Of a stretch of 64,000 bases of DNA, positions 9,356-22,082 are shown piece by piece (within the stretch, counting starts at the first letter, position 1; the number at the start of each line of letters is the position of its first letter). The stretch is from Bacteroidota bacterium (GTDB lineage Bacteria > Bacteroidota > Bacteroidia > Bacteroidales > DTGW01): positions 16,676-80,675 of the forward strand of contig JAKPQD010000309.1 in NCBI GenBank assembly GCA_029572965.1, in the 5' to 3' direction. The notes below the pieces were generated by a model. It saw nothing but the letters and a program-made list of their open reading frames with translations. It was not told where the DNA came from and did no database searches. The position numbers and the translations under genes are program-made.

Positions 9356-12300
9356 TTATTCTTCGTCTACTTCAACCTCATCTAATGACGAATCGCTAGA
9401 TGTGACCAAACGGGCATACTCTTCGGCTGAACCTACAATAATATTCTGATATTCACGTAAACCTGTACCTGCAGGGATTTGATGGCCAACAATAACGTTT
9501 TCTTTCAAACCTTCCAATGTGTCAACTTTACCAAATATCGCAGCTTCGTTCAATACCTTTGTTGTTTCCTGGAATGAAGCGGCCGAGAACCAGCTTTGGG
9601 TTTGAAGCGCAGCCCTGGTAATACCTTGAAGTATCTGACTTGATGTTGCTGGCAACGCATCACGTGCTTCTACTTGTCTCAAATCTCGACGCTTCAACAA
9701 TGAATTTTCATCACGATGCTTACGAGCAGTAATAATCTGGCCAGCTTTCAGCGTAGTAGAATCTCCTGCATCAACAACAACCTTCTTGCCAAAGAGCTCG
9801 TCGTTTTCTGCCATGAATTCGAGCTTGTCAACAATCTGTTTTTCAAGGAACTTGGTATCGCCCGGATCTATGATTTCTACCTTGCGCATCATTTGTCTAA
9901 CAATTACTTCAAAGTGTTTGTCATTGATTTTTACCCCTTGCAAACGATAAACTTCCTGGATTTCATTAACAATATATTCCTGTACTGCTGTAGGCCCTTT
10001 AATTGCTAAGATATCTGAAGGAGTAATGGCTCCGTCTGAAAGTGGGGTGCCAGCTTTTACATAATCATTCTCCTGAACAAGTATTTGTTTTGACATGGAA
10101 ACAAGATAATTCTTAACTTCTCCTGTTTTAGAAGTAATCTTAATTTCCCTGTTACCACGTTTGATCTTACCAAATGTAACTTCTCCATCAATTTCAGCTA
10201 CAACAGCAGGGTTCGATGGGTTACGTGCTTCAAAAAGCTCGGTAACACGAGGAAGCCCCCCGGTGATGTCGCCAGACTTACCAACGTTACGAGGAATCTT
10301 AGCTATAATATCACCCGCTTTAATTGTATCTCCTTCTTCAACAATTACATGAGAAGTAACAGGCAAGTTATAAGACCGAACAATGTCTGAATCGTTGCTA
10401 ATTACTTTAATCATAGGGTTTTTAGTCTTGTCCCTTGACTCAATAATTACTTTCTCTTTATATCCACTTTGCTCGTCAGATTCTTCTTTAAATGTAACAC
10501 CATCAATAACCGAATCGAAGGCTATCTTACCACTAACTTCAGAAATGATAAGCGCGTTGAATGGATCCCACTCACAAATACGTGTCCCTTTTGTAATCTC
10601 AGCACCATTCTTTACAAATAGTTTTGAACCATAAGGAATACTATTAGTTGTAAGGACACTACCCGTCTTTTTGTCCACCAAACGTACTTCTGCCATACGT
10701 CCAATAACAATATCAACTTTTTCACCATCTCTTATCCCTTCAACTGTACGCAATTCATCTATCTCAATAATACCATCGTATTTAGCAATTAAATCCGATT
10801 CTGTGGCAATATTAGACGCAACACCACCAACGTGAAATGTTCGAAGTGTAAGCTGTGTACCAGGCTCGCCAATTGATTGTGCGGCAATTACTCCTACCGC
10901 TTCGCCAATTTGCACCATGCGCCCTGTCGCTAAATTTCGTCCGTAACATTTTGCACATACCCCTTTCTTAGATTCACAGGTCAACACTGAACGGATTTCA
11001 ACAGTATCTATAGGTGATTCTGAAATCTTGGCAGCAATCTCTTCTGTAAATTCTTCTCCGGCACCAACAAGCAATTCGCCAGTCTGTGGGTGATAAATAT
11101 CATGAACCGAGGTTCGCCCAAGAATTCTTTCGTACAAAGACTCAACAATTTCTTCACTTTTCTTAATAGCAGAAGCTTCAAGCCCCCTCAATGTTCCACA
11201 GTCTGTTTCTGTTATAATCACATCTTGCGATACATCAACCAAACGTCGGGTAAGGTAACCTGCATCTGCAGTTTTCAAAGCAGTATCAGCCAAACCTTTA
11301 CGAGCTCCGTGAGTAGAAATAAAGTACTCAAGTACTGACAATCCTTCTTTAAAGTTAGAAAGAATAGGGTTTTCAATAATCTGGCTTTCTGTAGAACCTG
11401 ATTTCTGAGGTTTTGCCATAAGACCACGCATACCAGCCAACTGACGAATCTGCTCTTTAGAACCACGAGCTCCAGAATCAAGCATCATGTAAACAGGATT
11501 GAAGCCCTGATTGTGTGTACTGATTTTCTTCATAAGAATATCAGTCAGCTTGCTGTTTGTGTGAGTCCAGTTATCAATAACTTTATTGTAACGTTCGTTA
11601 TAAGTAATGAAACCATTGTTGTATTGGCTAATGATTTCGTCAACTTCTTTATAACCAGCTTCTACAAGTTTATCTTTTTCTTCAGGAACAATTACATCGG
11701 CAAGGTTGAAAGAAAGGCCTCCGGTAAAAGCCATCTTAAACCCAAGTTCTTTAATATCATCAAGAAACTTAGCAGTACGGGATGTACCTGTAACTTTAAG
11801 TACCTTGCTGATAATATCTCGAAGTGACTTTTTAGTAAGAACTTCGTTAATATAACCCACCTCGCGAGGGACTACTTCGTTGAAAAGTACCCTGCCAATG
11901 GTAGTTTCAATAAACTTCCTGTCGGGTTCGTCCGTATAGTTATTTTTGATTTTAATCTTAGCATGCAAATCAACACGTTTCTCATTGAATGCTATGATAA
12001 TTTCTTCTGATGAATAGAATGTCATACCTTCACCACGCACCTTGTGTTCTGGGGTACTCATACGTGGTTTGGTCATATAATAAAGCCCTAAAACCATGTC
12101 CTGAGAGGGGACCGTGATTGGTGCACCATTTGCGGGGTTAAGGATATTGTGGGAAGCTAACATCAATATTTGAGCTTCAAGAATAGCTGCATTGCCTAAT
12201 GGCAGGTGTACAGCCATTTGGTCACCATCAAAGTCAGCGTTGAACGCAGTACAAACGAGTGGGTGCAATTGAATAGCTTTACCTTCAATAAGTTTAGGCT

Positions 12301-13648
12301 GAAAAGCCTGAATACCCAAACGGTGAAGAGTCGGGGCCCGGTTCAACAATACCGGGTGTCCCTTCAAAACGTTTTCAAGGATATCCCAAATAACAGCATC
12401 TTTTCTTTCTACAATTTTTTTAGCTGATTTTACAGTCTTTACAATACCTCTTTCAAGAAGTTTCCTTACAATAAAAGGTTTGTAAAGCTCTGCAGCCATA
12501 TCTTTGGGCAAACCACATTCGTGCAACTTAAGCTCTGGACCTACAACAATTACCGAACGTGCAGAATAGTCAACACGTTTACCAAGTAAATTTTGACGAA
12601 AACGGCCTTGTTTCCCTTTTAAGCTGTCTGATAATGATTTCAAAGGCCTGTTAGCATCAGTTTTAACAGCACTTGCTTTACGAGAGTTGTCAAACAATGA
12701 GTCAACAGCTTCCTGTAACATACGTTTTTCGTTACGTAAAATTACTTCTGGAGCTTTGATTTCTAAAAGCCTTTTTAAACGGTTGTTTCGGATAATAACC
12801 CTTCTGTAAAGGTCGTTGAGATCTGACGTAGCAAAACGTCCCCCATCGAGAGGGACCAAAGGCCTTAATTCTGGAGGAATTACTGGAATAACCTTGCAAA
12901 TCATCCACTCAGGCTTGTTGGTTTCTTTAGATTCACGGAAAGCTTCAACAACCTGAAGCCTTTTCAAAGCCTCACTTTTACGTTGTTGTGATGTTTCTTT
13001 GCTAGCCTGGTTACGAAGTGAATATGAAAGATTGTCTAATTCTATTTTTTCAAGAAGCATATGAATACCTTCAGCGCCCATTTTTGCAATAAATTTACTT
13101 GGGTCACTATCATCAAGATATTGGTTTTCCTTAGGAAGAGTTTCTAAAATATCAAGATATTCTTCTTCGGTAAGCAAATCCATTTCCTTAATTCCGTCGG
13201 CAGCTTTAATACCAGCATTTACTACAACATATCTTTCATAGTATATAATAGAGTCAAGCTTTTTGCTTGGAATACCAAGTAAATAACCAATTTTGTTAGG
13301 AATTGACCTGAAATACCAAATATGGGCAACAGGAACCACAAGATTAATATGCCCCATACGTTCGCGACGTACTTTTTTCTCAGTTACTTCAACACCGCAA
13401 CGATCGCAAACAATCCCTTTATACCTGATTCGCTTGTATTTGCCGCAATGGCATTCATAATCTTTAACTGGTCCAAAAATACGTTCGCAAAATAAACCGT
13501 CTCGCTCTGGTTTATAAGTACGATAATTGATAGTTTCTGGCTTAAGTACTTCACCGCTGGAATGTTCAAGAATTTCTTCGGGAGAAGCCAAACCTATAGC
13601 TATCTTTGAAAAGCTGCTTTTTTGTTTATTATCTTTTCTGAATGACAT
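9356..13648 (-). CDS. rpoC: DNA-directed RNA polymerase subunit beta'
   Basis: Catalytic subunit of RNA polymerase, 1430 residues, typical for Bacteroidota. Seen: the N-terminal zinc finger Cys set ([20 protein letters not shown]), the active-site [12 protein letters not shown] that binds catalytic Mg, the second zinc site with [13 protein letters not shown], and an acidic C-terminal tail. The reading frame is intact. It starts 54 bp after the rpoB stop and is last gene of the long operon, ending in the terminator at 9303-9342. Confidence 0.99.
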   Translation of the reverse strand: MSFRKDNKQKSSFSKIAIGLASPEEILEHSSGEVLKPETINYRTYKPERDGLFCERIFGPVKDYECHCGKYKRIRYKGIVCDRCGVEVTEKKVRRERMGHINLVVPVAHIWYFRSIPNKIGYLLGIPSKKLDSIIYYERYVVVNAGIKAADGIKEMDLLTEEEYLDILETLPKENQYLDDSDPSKFIAKMGAEGIHMLLEKIELDNLSYSLRNQASKETSQQRKSEALKRLQVVEAFRESKETNKPEWMICKVIPVIPPELRPLVPLDGGRFATSDLNDLYRRVIIRNNRLKRLLEIKAPEVILRNEKRMLQEAVDSLFDNSRKASAVKTDANRPLKSLSDSLKGKQGRFRQNLLGKRVDYSARSVIVVGPELKLHECGLPKDMAAELYKPFIVRKLLERGIVKTVKSAKKIVERKDAVIWDILENVLKGHPVLLNRAPTLHRLGIQAFQPKLIEGKAIQLHPLVCTAFNADFDGDQMAVHLPLGNAAILEAQILMLASHNILNPANGAPITVPSQDMVLGLYYMTKPRMSTPEHKVRGEGMTFYSSEEIIIAFNEKRVDLHAKIKIKNNYTDEPDRKFIETTIGRVLFNEVVPREVGYINEVLTKKSLRDIISKVLKVTGTSRTAKFLDDIKELGFKMAFTGGLSFNLADVIVPEEKDKLVEAGYKEVDEIISQYNNGFITYNERYNKVIDNWTHTNSKLTDILMKKISTHNQGFNPVYMMLDSGARGSKEQIRQLAGMRGLMAKPQKSGSTESQIIENPILSNFKEGLSVLEYFISTHGARKGLADTALKTADAGYLTRRLVDVSQDVIITETDCGTLRGLEASAIKKSEEIVESLYERILGRTSVHDIYHPQTGELLVGAGEEFTEEIAAKISESPIDTVEIRSVLTCESKKGVCAKCYGRNLATGRMVQIGEAVGVIAAQSIGEPGTQLTLRTFHVGGVASNIATESDLIAKYDGIIEIDELRTVEGIRDGEKVDIVIGRMAEVRLVDKKTGSVLTTNSIPYGSKLFVKNGAEITKGTRICEWDPFNALIISEVSGKIAFDSVIDGVTFKEESDEQSGYKEKVIIESRDKTKNPMIKVISNDSDIVRSYNLPVTSHVIVEEGDTIKAGDIIAKIPRNVGKSGDITGGLPRVTELFEARNPSNPAVVAEIDGEVTFGKIKRGNREIKITSKTGEVKNYLVSMSKQILVQENDYVKAGTPLSDGAITPSDILAIKGPTAVQEYIVNEIQEVYRLQGVKINDKHFEVIVRQMMRKVEIIDPGDTKFLEKQIVDKLEFMAENDELFGKKVVVDAGDSTTLKAGQIITARKHRDENSLLKRRDLRQVEARDALPATSSQILQGITRAALQTQSWFSAASFQETTKVLNEAAIFGKVDTLEGLKENVIVGHQIPAGTGLREYQNIIVGSAEEYARLVTSSDSSLDEVEVDEE

Positions 13649-13702
13649 ACGTCGCTATTTTTTCATTTACTAAAAAGACTCTACATTCAATGTTTCCCAA
13701 TA

Positions 13703-16700
13703 TTAATTGGTCATGTTGATACTCAAACACAAACCTCTGAGCTCATGCAGCAACACGTTCAATGACTCAGGAATACCAGGGACAGGCATTGGCTCTCCTT
13801 TAACAATTGATTCGTATGCTTTAGCCCTGCCTATTACATCGTCTGACTTAATTGTCAGAATTTCCTGCAATATATTAGCAGCACCGAATGCTTCAAGCGC
13901 CCAAACCTCCATTTCACCAAAACGCTGGCCCCCAAATTGTGCTTTACCACCAAGAGGTTGTTGTGTAATAAGTGAATATGGCCCAATTGAACGAGCATGC
14001 ATCTTATCGTCAACCATGTGACCAAGTTTCAGCATGTATATAACACCTACTGTTGCAGGCTGATCGAACTTCTCACCTGTACCTCCATCGTATAAGTATG
14101 TTCTACCATAATTAGGGATTCCGGCTTTTTGCGTATATTCATTAATTTGTTCAATTGAAGCTCCATCAAAAATTGGTGTAGAGAACTTAACTCCAAGCTC
14201 TTTCCCTGCCCAACCAAGTACAGTTTCATATATCTGTCCAAGATTCATACGAGAAGGCACACCAAGCGGGTTCAATACAATATCTACAGGAGTACCATCT
14301 TCAAGAAATGGCATATCTTCACGACGTACAATACGAGATACAATCCCTTTGTTACCGTGACGCCCTGCCATTTTGTCCCCTACTCGCACTTTTCTCTTTT
14401 TAGCAATATAAACTTTAGCTAGTTGAACAATTCCGGCAGGCAATTCATCTCCAATCTGCAAATTGTGCTTTTTGCGCTTATATATGCTATCTATTTCCTT
14501 ATATTTTAAAATATAATTATGGAAAAGATCTTTAATGATTTGGTTCTTGTCTTTATCTGTTGTCCACTTACTTGGGTTAACATTCATAAAATCAAGATCC
14601 TGTAACATCTTCTGGCTAAATTTTACTCCTTTCGGAATAACATCAACGTTCAGGAAATCCTTAACTCCTTGCGAAGTTTTTCCATTTACAACAATGAAAA
14701 GTTTATCTACCATCTTGGCTTTCAACTCTTCTGTTTGTCTTATGAAATCATCTTCAATTTTTTGAATAAGGTTCTTTTCATTGATAACTTTAGCCCCTTT
14801 CTTTTCTTTCATAGCTCTTGAAAAGAGCCTTGTATCTATGACAGTTCCATCAAGAGAAGGAGTTGCCTTTAAAGAAGCATCTTTTACATCACCAGCTTTA
14901 TCACCAAAAATAGCCCTAAGCAGTTTTTCTTCTGGTGAAGGTTCTGTCTCTCCTTTAGGAGTTATTTTACCAATAAGAATATCTCCGGGCTTTACATCTG
15001 CACCTACACGAATAATTCCATTCTCATCAAGGTTACGGGTTGCTTCTTCACTTACATTCGGTATATCAGCAGTAAGTTCCTCCAAACCTCGTTTTGTATC
15101 ACGAACCTCGAGTAAGTATTCATCTATATGGATTGAAGTGAACATGTCTTCACTCACTACCCTTTCGCTGATAACAATAGCATCCTCAAAATTATAACCT
15201 TTCCATGGCATGAATGCTACCATCAAGTTTCGGCCAAGCGCAAGTTCTCCTTTTTCGGCTGAATACCCTTCTGTTAGTATTTGACCTTTCTCAACTTTAT
15301 CTCCTTTTTTAACAAGTGGTTTTAAGTTGATACAAGTACTTTGGTTTGTCTTTAAAAATTTAGGCAAACGGTATGTCTTTACTGGCTCATCAAAACTTAC
15401 AAACTTCTCATCTTCTGTAAGGGCCATACGAATTTTTATTTCGTTAGCATCAACATACTCAACAACCCCATCACATTCAGCCTGGATATGAATACGAGAG
15501 TCTGTAATAACCTGCTCTTCAATACCTGTACCAACAATAGGAGATTCGGGCCTGATCAGAGGCACTGCCTGACGCATCATGTTTGACCCCATCAACGCAC
15601 GGTTTGCATCATCGTGCTCAAGAAATGGAATAAGTGAAGCAGCAATAGAAGCAATCTGGTTTGGGGCAACGTCCATCAAATGAACTTCTTCGCCGGATAC
15701 CTGAGGATAGTCAGCTTCAAGCCTTGACTTAATACGTTGTTCAGCAAATGTCCCATCGTTGTTGAGCTTAGCATTTGCATGAGCTATTATTTTACCTTCT
15801 TCTTCTTCTGCGCTCATGTACATTACACCTTCTTCAGAAAGATCTACCTTTCCGGCTTCTACTTTACGATAAGGTGTTTCAATGAAACCTAAAGCGTTAA
15901 TTTTTGCAAAAACGCAAAGTGAGTTGATAAGACCAATGTTTGGCCCTTCAGGAGTCTCAATAGGGCAAAGACGTCCATAGTGAGTGTAGTGAACGTCACG
16001 AACCTCAAAACCTGCCCTGTCTCGCGAAAGACCTCCTGGTCCCAATGCAGACAAACGACGTTTGTGTGTCATTTCTGCCAGTGGGTTGGTTTGGTCCATG
16101 AACTGGGATAATTGGTTGGTTCCGAAGAATGAATTGATAACCGAAGATAATGTTTTAGCATTAATCAGGTCAGTTGGGGTAAATACTTCGTTGTCGCGTA
16201 CGTTCATTCTTTCTCTGATAGTACGTGCCATACGAGCTAAACCAACACTAAACTGGTTGTACAATTGCTCTCCAACAGTCCTGACCCTACGGTTACTTAA
16301 GTGGTCTATATCATCAACATCTGTCTTAGAGTTGATAAGCTCAATAAGATGTTTTATGATTGAAATAATGTCTTCTTTAGTAAGAACTTTAGTTTCACTA
16401 GGGATATTTAAGCCAAGTTTACGGTTGATTTTGAAACGGCCAACATCTCCTAAATCGTAACGTTTGTCTGAAAAGAATAACTTATCAATCACATCACGGG
16501 CAGTAGCTTCATCGGGAGGTTCACTGTTTCGCAACTGTCTGTATATATGAAGTACAGCATCCTTTTCTGAGTTACAAGGGTCTTTTTGTAAAGTGTTATA
16601 TATTATAGCATAATCAATCATATTGGTACCTTCTTTATGCAAAAGAATGGTATCAACATTTGCGTCAACAATTAAGTCGATATGATCGTTTTCCAAAACT

Positions 16701-17521
16701 GTTTCACGGTCAATAACAACTTCATTACGCTCGATTGAAACTACTTCACCGGTATCTTCATCAACAAAGTCTTCAATCCATGACTTCAAAACTCTTGCAG
16801 CAAGACGTCTTCCAACAAGTTTTTTAAGGGCACTTTTTGAAACTTTTACTTCATCAGCAAGGTCAAAAATTTCAAGAATACTCTTGTCACTTTCATACCC
16901 AATTGCACGTAACAATGTAGTAACAGGAAGCTTTTTCTTCCTGTCAATGTATGCATACATTACGTTATTGATGTCAGTAGTAAATTCTATCCACGAACCT
17001 TTGAAAGGAATAATTCTTGCAGAATAGATTTTTGTACCATTGGTATGTACATTTTGAGCAAAAAATACACCCGGAGACCTGTGTAATTGTGACACAACAA
17101 CACGTTCAGCGCCATTGATGACAAAAGTCCCTCGTGGAGTCATGTATGGAATTGTTCCAAGATATACGTCCTGAATAACTGTGTCAAAATCTTCGTGTTC
17201 AGGATCGTTGCAATACAATTTGAGTTTAGCTTTCAAAGGAAGACTATAGGTCAAGCCTCTTTCAAGACACTCTTCGATAGTATATCTGGCAGGATCAATA
17301 TAATAATCGATAAATTCTAAAACAAAGTTGTTCCGGGAGTCTGTAATAGGAAAATTTTCCTGGAACACTTTAAATAAACCTTCGCTCTTTCTGTTCTCTG
17401 GAGTTGTCTCGAGCTGAAAGAAATCAGCAAATGATTTTATTTGGATCTCAAGAAAATCGGGATACGCTAACCGATTTTTTGAAGAAGCAAAACTTATTCT
17501 TTCAATATTCTTTGAAGCCAT
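13703..17521 (-). CDS. rpoB: DNA-directed RNA polymerase subunit beta
   Basis: Second large core subunit of RNA polymerase, 1272 residues and intact. Seen: the rifampicin-pocket region ([33 protein letters not shown]), a conserved C-terminal [14 protein letters not shown], and the RPB2 domains between. At the rifampicin hot-spot the residues read as wild-type by eye. It is separated from rplL by 106 bp that include a hairpin which may tune rpoBC transcription relative to the ribosomal genes. Confidence 0.99.
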   Translation of the reverse strand: MASKNIERISFASSKNRLAYPDFLEIQIKSFADFFQLETTPENRKSEGLFKVFQENFPITDSRNNFVLEFIDYYIDPARYTIEECLERGLTYSLPLKAKLKLYCNDPEHEDFDTVIQDVYLGTIPYMTPRGTFVINGAERVVVSQLHRSPGVFFAQNVHTNGTKIYSARIIPFKGSWIEFTTDINNVMYAYIDRKKKLPVTTLLRAIGYESDKSILEIFDLADEVKVSKSALKKLVGRRLAARVLKSWIEDFVDEDTGEVVSIERNEVVIDRETVLENDHIDLIVDANVDTILLHKEGTNMIDYAIIYNTLQKDPCNSEKDAVLHIYRQLRNSEPPDEATARDVIDKLFFSDKRYDLGDVGRFKINRKLGLNIPSETKVLTKEDIISIIKHLIELINSKTDVDDIDHLSNRRVRTVGEQLYNQFSVGLARMARTIRERMNVRDNEVFTPTDLINAKTLSSVINSFFGTNQLSQFMDQTNPLAEMTHKRRLSALGPGGLSRDRAGFEVRDVHYTHYGRLCPIETPEGPNIGLINSLCVFAKINALGFIETPYRKVEAGKVDLSEEGVMYMSAEEEEGKIIAHANAKLNNDGTFAEQRIKSRLEADYPQVSGEEVHLMDVAPNQIASIAASLIPFLEHDDANRALMGSNMMRQAVPLIRPESPIVGTGIEEQVITDSRIHIQAECDGVVEYVDANEIKIRMALTEDEKFVSFDEPVKTYRLPKFLKTNQSTCINLKPLVKKGDKVEKGQILTEGYSAEKGELALGRNLMVAFMPWKGYNFEDAIVISERVVSEDMFTSIHIDEYLLEVRDTKRGLEELTADIPNVSEEATRNLDENGIIRVGADVKPGDILIGKITPKGETEPSPEEKLLRAIFGDKAGDVKDASLKATPSLDGTVIDTRLFSRAMKEKKGAKVINEKNLIQKIEDDFIRQTEELKAKMVDKLFIVVNGKTSQGVKDFLNVDVIPKGVKFSQKMLQDLDFMNVNPSKWTTDKDKNQIIKDLFHNYILKYKEIDSIYKRKKHNLQIGDELPAGIVQLAKVYIAKKRKVRVGDKMAGRHGNKGIVSRIVRREDMPFLEDGTPVDIVLNPLGVPSRMNLGQIYETVLGWAGKELGVKFSTPIFDGASIEQINEYTQKAGIPNYGRTYLYDGGTGEKFDQPATVGVIYMLKLGHMVDDKMHARSIGPYSLITQQPLGGKAQFGGQRFGEMEVWALEAFGAANILQEILTIKSDDVIGRAKAYESIVKGEPMPVPGIPESLNVLLHELRGLCLSINMTN

Positions 17522-17568
17522 TGATAGATTGGATTAAATTAACTCTATGAATAAAACGACAAAAAGGC

Positions 17569-17601
17569 TTAGGGAAATCCATGCTTTTGCATGGTCCCTA
17601 A
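17569..17601 (-). promoter_or_regulatory. Hairpin between rplL and rpoB (possible attenuator or processing site)
   Basis: A 13-bp interrupted stem (outer TTAGGGA with TCCCTAA, inner CCATGC with GCATGG around a 4-nt loop, 3-nt bulge). On the transcribed strand it is followed by GCC and only five T residues, a weak terminator shape. It sits at the position where E. coli has an rplL-rpoB attenuator and RNase site; the function here is inferred. Confidence 0.6.
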
Positions 17602-17627
17602 ACCCATGTATGATATATCAAAAGATA

Positions 17628-18008
17628 TTATTTAATTTCAACTTCGGCTCCGGCTTCTGTTAATTGTGCTTTAATTGATTCTGCTTCTTCTTTTGATACT
17701 TTTTCTTTTACTGCTTTTGGTGTAGCATCAACTAAGTCTTTAGCTTCTTTTAAGCCAAGTCCTGTGATGTCTTTAACCAATTTTACTATTTGTAATTTAG
17801 CACCACCGGCACTGGTTAAAATAACATCGAATTGTGTTTTTTCTTCAGCTGCTGGAGCAGCACCACCAGCTGCTGGAGCTGCAGCTACAGCTACTGCAGC
17901 TGCAGCAGGTTCAATTCCATATTCGTCTTTTAAGATTTTTGCAAGTTCATTAACTTCTTTAACTGAAAGGTTAACAAGTTGTTCTGCGAAAGCTTTTAAA
18001 TCTGCCAT
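17628..18008 (-). CDS. rplL: 50S ribosomal protein L7/L12
   Basis: Stalk protein of the large ribosomal subunit, 126 residues. It has the N-terminal dimerisation helix region, an Ala/Pro/Gly-rich hinge (about residues 35-55), and the C-terminal factor-binding domain with [23 protein letters not shown]. The Ala-rich hinge causes local GCT/GCA repeats in the DNA. It starts 50 bp after the rplJ stop and is cotranscribed with it, as the two proteins form the L10-L12 stalk complex. Confidence 0.98.
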   Translation of the reverse strand: MADLKAFAEQLVNLSVKEVNELAKILKDEYGIEPAAAAVAVAAAPAAGGAAPAAEEKTQFDVILTSAGGAKLQIVKLVKDITGLGLKEAKDLVDATPKAVKEKVSKEEAESIKAQLTEAGAEVEIK

Positions 18009-18058
18009 TTTTATAGAAATTTAAAATGTTATTACTTTTTTTATTTGTTTTTAATTTG

Positions 18059-18580
18059 TTATTCAGGGCGTTCTGACAATGTCTTAACTACACCTGCAAG
18101 AGTATTCTTTCCTGACTGTAATGCTGAAACAACGTTTTTAGCTGGAGATTGTAACAACCCAATGATGTCGCCAATAAGTTCTTCTCTGGATTTAAGGCTT
18201 ACAAGGGTATTTAATTGATTATCTCCTAAGTAAACGCTACCTTCAACATACGCAGCTTTAAGAATAGGTTTTTCACATTCTTTTCTAAATTCTTTAATAA
18301 GCTTGGCAGGAGCATTTCCTGTTTCGCAAAGTAATAAAGAAGATGAATTGTTTAAAACCCCATAAATTTCAGAGTAATCTCCTTCAATTTTTTCGAGCGC
18401 CTTTTTAAGCAAAGTATTTTTTACAACTACAAGCTTAATCTTATTTTCAAAACATTTACGTCTTAATTTGCTAGTCGTAGCGGCATTAAGATTTGCAATA
18501 TCTGCTACATAAAAATGTTTATTGGCTGAAATTTGCTCAACTAAATCTTCGATAATCGTGTTTTTTTCTTCTTTCCTCAT
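18059..18580 (-). CDS. rplJ: 50S ribosomal protein L10
   Basis: Stalk base protein, 173 residues, that anchors L7/L12 dimers to the ribosome. Features: N-terminal MRKEEKNTIIEDLVEQI, FYVADIANLNAATTSKLRRKC, VVKNTLLKKALE, and a helical C terminus for L7/L12 binding. Only 12 bp separate it from rplA, so there is no room for a long L10 leader of the E. coli type directly upstream; control, if any, would have to act from the rplA coding region or elsewhere. Confidence 0.97.
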   Translation of the reverse strand: MRKEEKNTIIEDLVEQISANKHFYVADIANLNAATTSKLRRKCFENKIKLVVVKNTLLKKALEKIEGDYSEIYGVLNNSSSLLLCETGNAPAKLIKEFRKECEKPILKAAYVEGSVYLGDNQLNTLVSLKSREELIGDIIGLLQSPAKNVVSALQSGKNTLAGVVKTLSERPE

Positions 18581-18592
18581 AACATCAAAAGT

Positions 18593-19288
18593 TTACTCGG
18601 TCATTAATTTTGTATCAATCTTCAATCCCGGGCTCATCGTTGAAGAAAGGTAAACACTTTTTACATAAGTACCTTTTGCAGAAGAAGGTTTAAGCTTCAT
18701 GATAGTATTTAGGAATTCACGAGCATTCTCTACAATTTTATCAGCTTCAAAAGAAACTTTTCCAATTGAAGTATGTACTATACCGAATTTATCAACTTTA
18801 AAGTCGATTTTACCCATTTTTACTTCTTTTACAGCTTTTCCAACTTCCATGGTAACTGTACCACTCTTAGGATTTGGCATAAGCCCACGAGGGCCTAATA
18901 CACGACCGAGAGCTCCTATTTTGGCCATTACAGAAGGTAATGTAATAATCACATCTACATCTGTCCATCCATTTTTAATCTTTTCGATATAATCGTCAAG
19001 ACCAACATAGTCTGCCCCGGCTTCCTTTGCTTCTTGTTCTTTATCGGGTGTACAGAGTACTAAAACTCTGGTTTGTTTGCCTGTTCCATTGGGCAATGTA
19101 ACGACACCACGAACCATCTGATTAGCTTTTCTAGGATCTACACCAAGTCTTACATCAATGTCTATTGAAGCATCAAATTTTGTAGAAGTAATTTGCTTCA
19201 ACAAAACTGCAGCTTCATCTAACTTATAAAACTTAACTGTATCAACTTTAGACAGAGCTAATTTTCTGTTTTTCGTCAGTTTAGCCAT
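18593..19288 (-). CDS. rplA: 50S ribosomal protein L1
   Basis: Large-subunit protein of 231 residues lining the E site. The signature [20 protein letters not shown] and the preceding DVVITLPSVM-like segment mark the family. It lies 18 bp after rplK, the standard L11-L1 pair. In other bacteria L1 can repress its own operon by binding the L11 leader; the 104-bp region between nusG and rplK would be the place to look, but no clear L1 site was recognised. Confidence 0.98.
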   Translation of the reverse strand: MAKLTKNRKLALSKVDTVKFYKLDEAAVLLKQITSTKFDASIDIDVRLGVDPRKANQMVRGVVTLPNGTGKQTRVLVLCTPDKEQEAKEAGADYVGLDDYIEKIKNGWTDVDVIITLPSVMAKIGALGRVLGPRGLMPNPKSGTVTMEVGKAVKEVKMGKIDFKVDKFGIVHTSIGKVSFEADKIVENAREFLNTIMKLKPSSAKGTYVKSVYLSSTMSPGLKIDTKLMTE

Positions 19289-19306
19289 TTATTCGTCTTA
19301 TTTTTA

Positions 19307-19750
19307 TTAATTTTTTAACGGATTTTCACCAGTTATGGTGAGTCCCATGCTACGTGCTGTACCAGCAACCATACTCATAGCGCTCTCAATTGTAAAACAA
19401 TTAAGGTCAGGCATTTTATTTTGTGCTATTTCTTTAACCTGATCCCAGGTAACAGACCCAACCTTATTTTTGTTTGGCTCAGGAGAACCGCCTTTTACTT
19501 TTGAAAGTTCAATAAGCTGAACAGCTGCCGGAGGGGTTTTGGTAATAAAGTCAAATGACTTATCGGCATACACAGTAATAACAACTGGTATAACCTTCCC
19601 TGCCATATTTTGGGTTCTTGCATTAAATTGCTTGCAAAACTCCATAATATTGATACCTTTCGAGCCTAATGCCGGCCCTACTGGTGGCGAAGGATTGGCT
19701 GCCCCTCCCTTAATTTGCAATTTTACTAATCCAACTACTTCTTTTGCCAT
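19307..19750 (-). CDS. rplK: 50S ribosomal protein L11
   Basis: Large-subunit protein of 147 residues that binds the GTPase-associated rRNA region. It shows the Pro-rich N-terminal [21 protein letters not shown] stretch, the [14 protein letters not shown] segment and the C-terminal rRNA-binding domain ending SMGLTITG. It follows nusG by 104 bp and is the first of the rplKAJL group. Length and sequence are normal. Confidence 0.98.
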   Translation of the reverse strand: MAKEVVGLVKLQIKGGAANPSPPVGPALGSKGINIMEFCKQFNARTQNMAGKVIPVVITVYADKSFDFITKTPPAAVQLIELSKVKGGSPEPNKNKVGSVTWDQVKEIAQNKMPDLNCFTIESAMSMVAGTARSMGLTITGENPLKN

Positions 19751-19854
19751 AATATATTAACATTAATATTGACTACCTGTTTGCTTTCTTACAAAGGGAA
19801 GCATTATTTACGAGAGGATTCTTCGTAATACTTAAACTGGTAAAGTCAAAGTTT

Positions 19855-20403
19855 TTATTCTTTTTCTACTTGCATGAAGTTCAACTCTAATGGTGTTTTT
19901 CGTCCAAAAATTTTAACCATTACTTTGAGTTTCTTCTTTTCTTCGTTTACTTCTTCAATAATACCAGAGAAACCATTGAATGGCCCATCAATAACTTTAA
20001 CAGGTTCTCCAACATAAAACTGTAAAGCTACTTCTTCACCCATTTCAATGAGTTCATCAACTTTTCCTAATATCCTGTTTACTTCACTCAGCCTCAAAGG
20101 GGTAGGCTCATTACCTTTACTTCCTAAGAAACCCAATACATTTGGCACATCTTTTAATAAATGAGGTATTTCACCAACCAATTGAGCCTCTATTAATACA
20201 TACCCAGGAAAAAAGATGCGTTCTTTACTAATGCGTTTCCCATTTCGCATCTGCACAACTTTCTCTGTAGGTATTAATACCTGAGTGATATAATTTTGTA
20301 AGTTAAGTCGATTGACTTCATTATCAATGTATTCCTTAACTTTTTTTTCCTTACCGCCTACAGCTCTAAGGACATACCATTTTTTTTCTTTTTGTTGGTC
20401 CAT
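19855..20403 (-). CDS. nusG: Transcription termination/antitermination protein NusG
   Basis: Transcription elongation factor of 182 residues. The NGN domain covers about residues 1-115 (WYVLRAVGGKEKKVKEYID, FPGYVLIEA) and the C-terminal KOW domain carries VKVIDGPFNGFSGIIEEV. It binds RNA polymerase and links it to Rho or the ribosome. It lies 17 bp after secE, in the standard secE-nusG order. Confidence 0.98.
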   Translation of the reverse strand: MDQQKEKKWYVLRAVGGKEKKVKEYIDNEVNRLNLQNYITQVLIPTEKVVQMRNGKRISKERIFFPGYVLIEAQLVGEIPHLLKDVPNVLGFLGSKGNEPTPLRLSEVNRILGKVDELIEMGEEVALQFYVGEPVKVIDGPFNGFSGIIEEVNEEKKKLKVMVKIFGRKTPLELNFMQVEKE

Positions 20404-20420
20404 TTATCAAGTGCTCCAGC

Positions 20421-20624
20421 TTAAGAAAAAATACTATAAATGCCACTAACCCCATATTTAAATACCAGGTCCATAGCTAATACAATCAGTGCAAATATCA
20501 CTGAAGCTATCATTACTATGATGCTACTACTTTGCAATTCGTTCCATGTAGGCCATGAAACTTTGTGCATAAGCTCAGTGTATGATTCACTAATGTAATT
20601 CTTTATTCTCTTAAAAAAATTCAT
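20421..20624 (-). CDS. secE: Preprotein translocase subunit SecE
   Basis: Small inner-membrane subunit of the Sec translocon, 67 residues. It has the amphipathic region with the conserved ELMHKVSWPTWNEL, then one transmembrane helix (about residues 34-57). This short single-helix form is normal outside the gammaproteobacteria. It follows tRNA-Trp by 16 bp and precedes nusG. Confidence 0.96.
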   Translation of the reverse strand: MNFFKRIKNYISESYTELMHKVSWPTWNELQSSSIIVMIASVIFALIVLAMDLVFKYGVSGIYSIFS

Positions 20625-20640
20625 ATGTTAATAAATGAAG

Positions 20641-20713
20641 CACGGGAGGAGCGACTCGAACGCCCGACACTTGGTTTTGGAGACCAATGCTCTACCAACT
20701 GAGCTACACCCGT
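20641..20713 (-). tRNA. tRNA-Trp (CCA anticodon)
   Basis: A 73-nt cloverleaf on the minus strand with D-arm AGCTCAGTTGGTAGAGC, anticodon loop CTCCAAA flanked by TTGGT/ACCAA, and T-loop TTCGAGT. The acceptor stem has one T-T mismatch at position 6. The 3' CCA is not encoded. It lies between tuf and secE, the usual Bacteroidota position. Confidence 0.96.
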
Positions 20714-20761
20714 ATGTTAAAACCAAGAGTTAATAATAACCCTTGGTTTTTATCTTGCATA

Positions 20762-21949
20762 TTATTGTATTATTTCAATTACCTGTCCTGCACCAACAGT
20801 ACGGCCACCTTCACGAATTGCAAATCGTAAACCTTTGTTAATAGCCACAGGGTAAATCAATGTTACTGTAATAGTAACGTTGTCACCAGGCATAACCATC
20901 TCGCGTCCTTCTGGTAAAGTAATTTCTCCAGTTACGTCAAGGGTACGTAAGTAAAATTGAGGACGATATTTATTGTGGAATGGAGTGTGACGTCCTCCTT
21001 CTTCTTTTTTCAAAACGTAAACTTCGGCTTTGAAAACAGTATGAGGAGTAATGGTACCAGGTTTTGCAATAACCATACCACGTTTAATTTCTTCTTTATC
21101 AACACCACGAAGCAATAAACCTACGTTGTCACCAGCTTCTCCACGATCCAAAATTTTACGGAACATTTCAACACCGGTAATAACTGTTTTCTTCTTCTCA
21201 ACACCAAGACCAACAATTTCCATTTCGTCTGATGTGTTAACAACACCAGTTTCGATACGACCTGTAGCTACAGTACCACGACCAGTGATAGAGAATACGT
21301 CTTCTACCGGCATAAGGAATGGTTTGTCTGTGTCGCGTGGAGGAATTGGAATAAAGGTATCAACTGCATCCATCAATTCCATAACTTTTTCTTCCCACTT
21401 AGGATCTCCATTAAGAGCACCTAAAGCAGAACCGCGAATAACAGGAGCAATATCTCCTTCAAAATTATAGAAATTCAAAAGTTCACGCATTTCCATTTCA
21501 ACAAGGTCAAGCATTTCTGCATCTTCAACCAAGTCAACTTTGTTCATGAAAACTACAATTTTAGGAACATTTACCTGACGAGCAAGAAGAATATGTTCAC
21601 GGGTCTGAGGCATAGGGCCATCAGTTGCTGCTACAACGATAATAGCACCGTCCATCTGAGCTGCACCAGTTACCATGTTCTTAATATAGTCAGCGTGACC
21701 AGGGCAATCTACGTGTGCGTAGTGACGGTTAGCTGTCTGATATTCAACGTGAGCTGTATTAATTGTAATACCACGTTCTTCTTCTTCAGGAGCGTTGTCT
21801 ATAGAATCGAAAGAACGAACTTCAGATAACCCTTTTTTTGCAAGCACCATAGTAATTGCAGCGGTCAAGGTTGTCTTTCCATGGTCAACGTGACCAATGG
21901 TTCCAATATTAACGTGAGGTTTTGACCTGTCAAATTTTTCTTTTGCCAT
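20762..21949 (-). CDS. tuf: Translation elongation factor Tu
   Basis: GTPase that delivers aminoacyl-tRNA to the ribosome, 395 residues. G1 [10 protein letters not shown]3 DCPGHAD and G4 NKVD motifs are visible in the G domain, with EF-Tu domains 2 and 3 intact after it. It lies between the tRNA-Thr(GGT) and tRNA-Trp genes, and is probably carried on the long transcript from the promoter at 22718-22748. A further -7-like TAGATTTG on the minus strand at 22059-22066 has no -33 partner and is only a weak secondary candidate. Confidence 0.99.
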   Translation of the reverse strand: MAKEKFDRSKPHVNIGTIGHVDHGKTTLTAAITMVLAKKGLSEVRSFDSIDNAPEEEERGITINTAHVEYQTANRHYAHVDCPGHADYIKNMVTGAAQMDGAIIVVAATDGPMPQTREHILLARQVNVPKIVVFMNKVDLVEDAEMLDLVEMEMRELLNFYNFEGDIAPVIRGSALGALNGDPKWEEKVMELMDAVDTFIPIPPRDTDKPFLMPVEDVFSITGRGTVATGRIETGVVNTSDEMEIVGLGVEKKKTVITGVEMFRKILDRGEAGDNVGLLLRGVDKEEIKRGMVIAKPGTITPHTVFKAEVYVLKKEEGGRHTPFHNKYRPQFYLRTLDVTGEITLPEGREMVMPGDNVTITVTLIYPVAINKGLRFAIREGGRTVGAGQVIEIIQ

Positions 21950-22082
21950 AACTCAAAATTGTTGAAGATTATTAATTTATAATTATTTTCAAAAAAATAA
22001 ACGTTATTATCGAATTTATTCAATACATCAAAAATCAAAATAATCAATCAAATAATGGCAAATCTATCTGATTGATTTTTAG

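Noticed and set aside
14781..15197. Open frame of 138 codons on the plus strand within rpoB
   Set aside because: It is a shadow of the intact rpoB frame on the other strand; its sequence is low-complexity Ser/Ile/Pro with no domain.
17862..17916. GCT/GCA-rich repeats near 17.9 kb read as a repeat element
   Set aside because: They encode the Ala-rich hinge of ribosomal protein L7/L12 and are explained by that protein.
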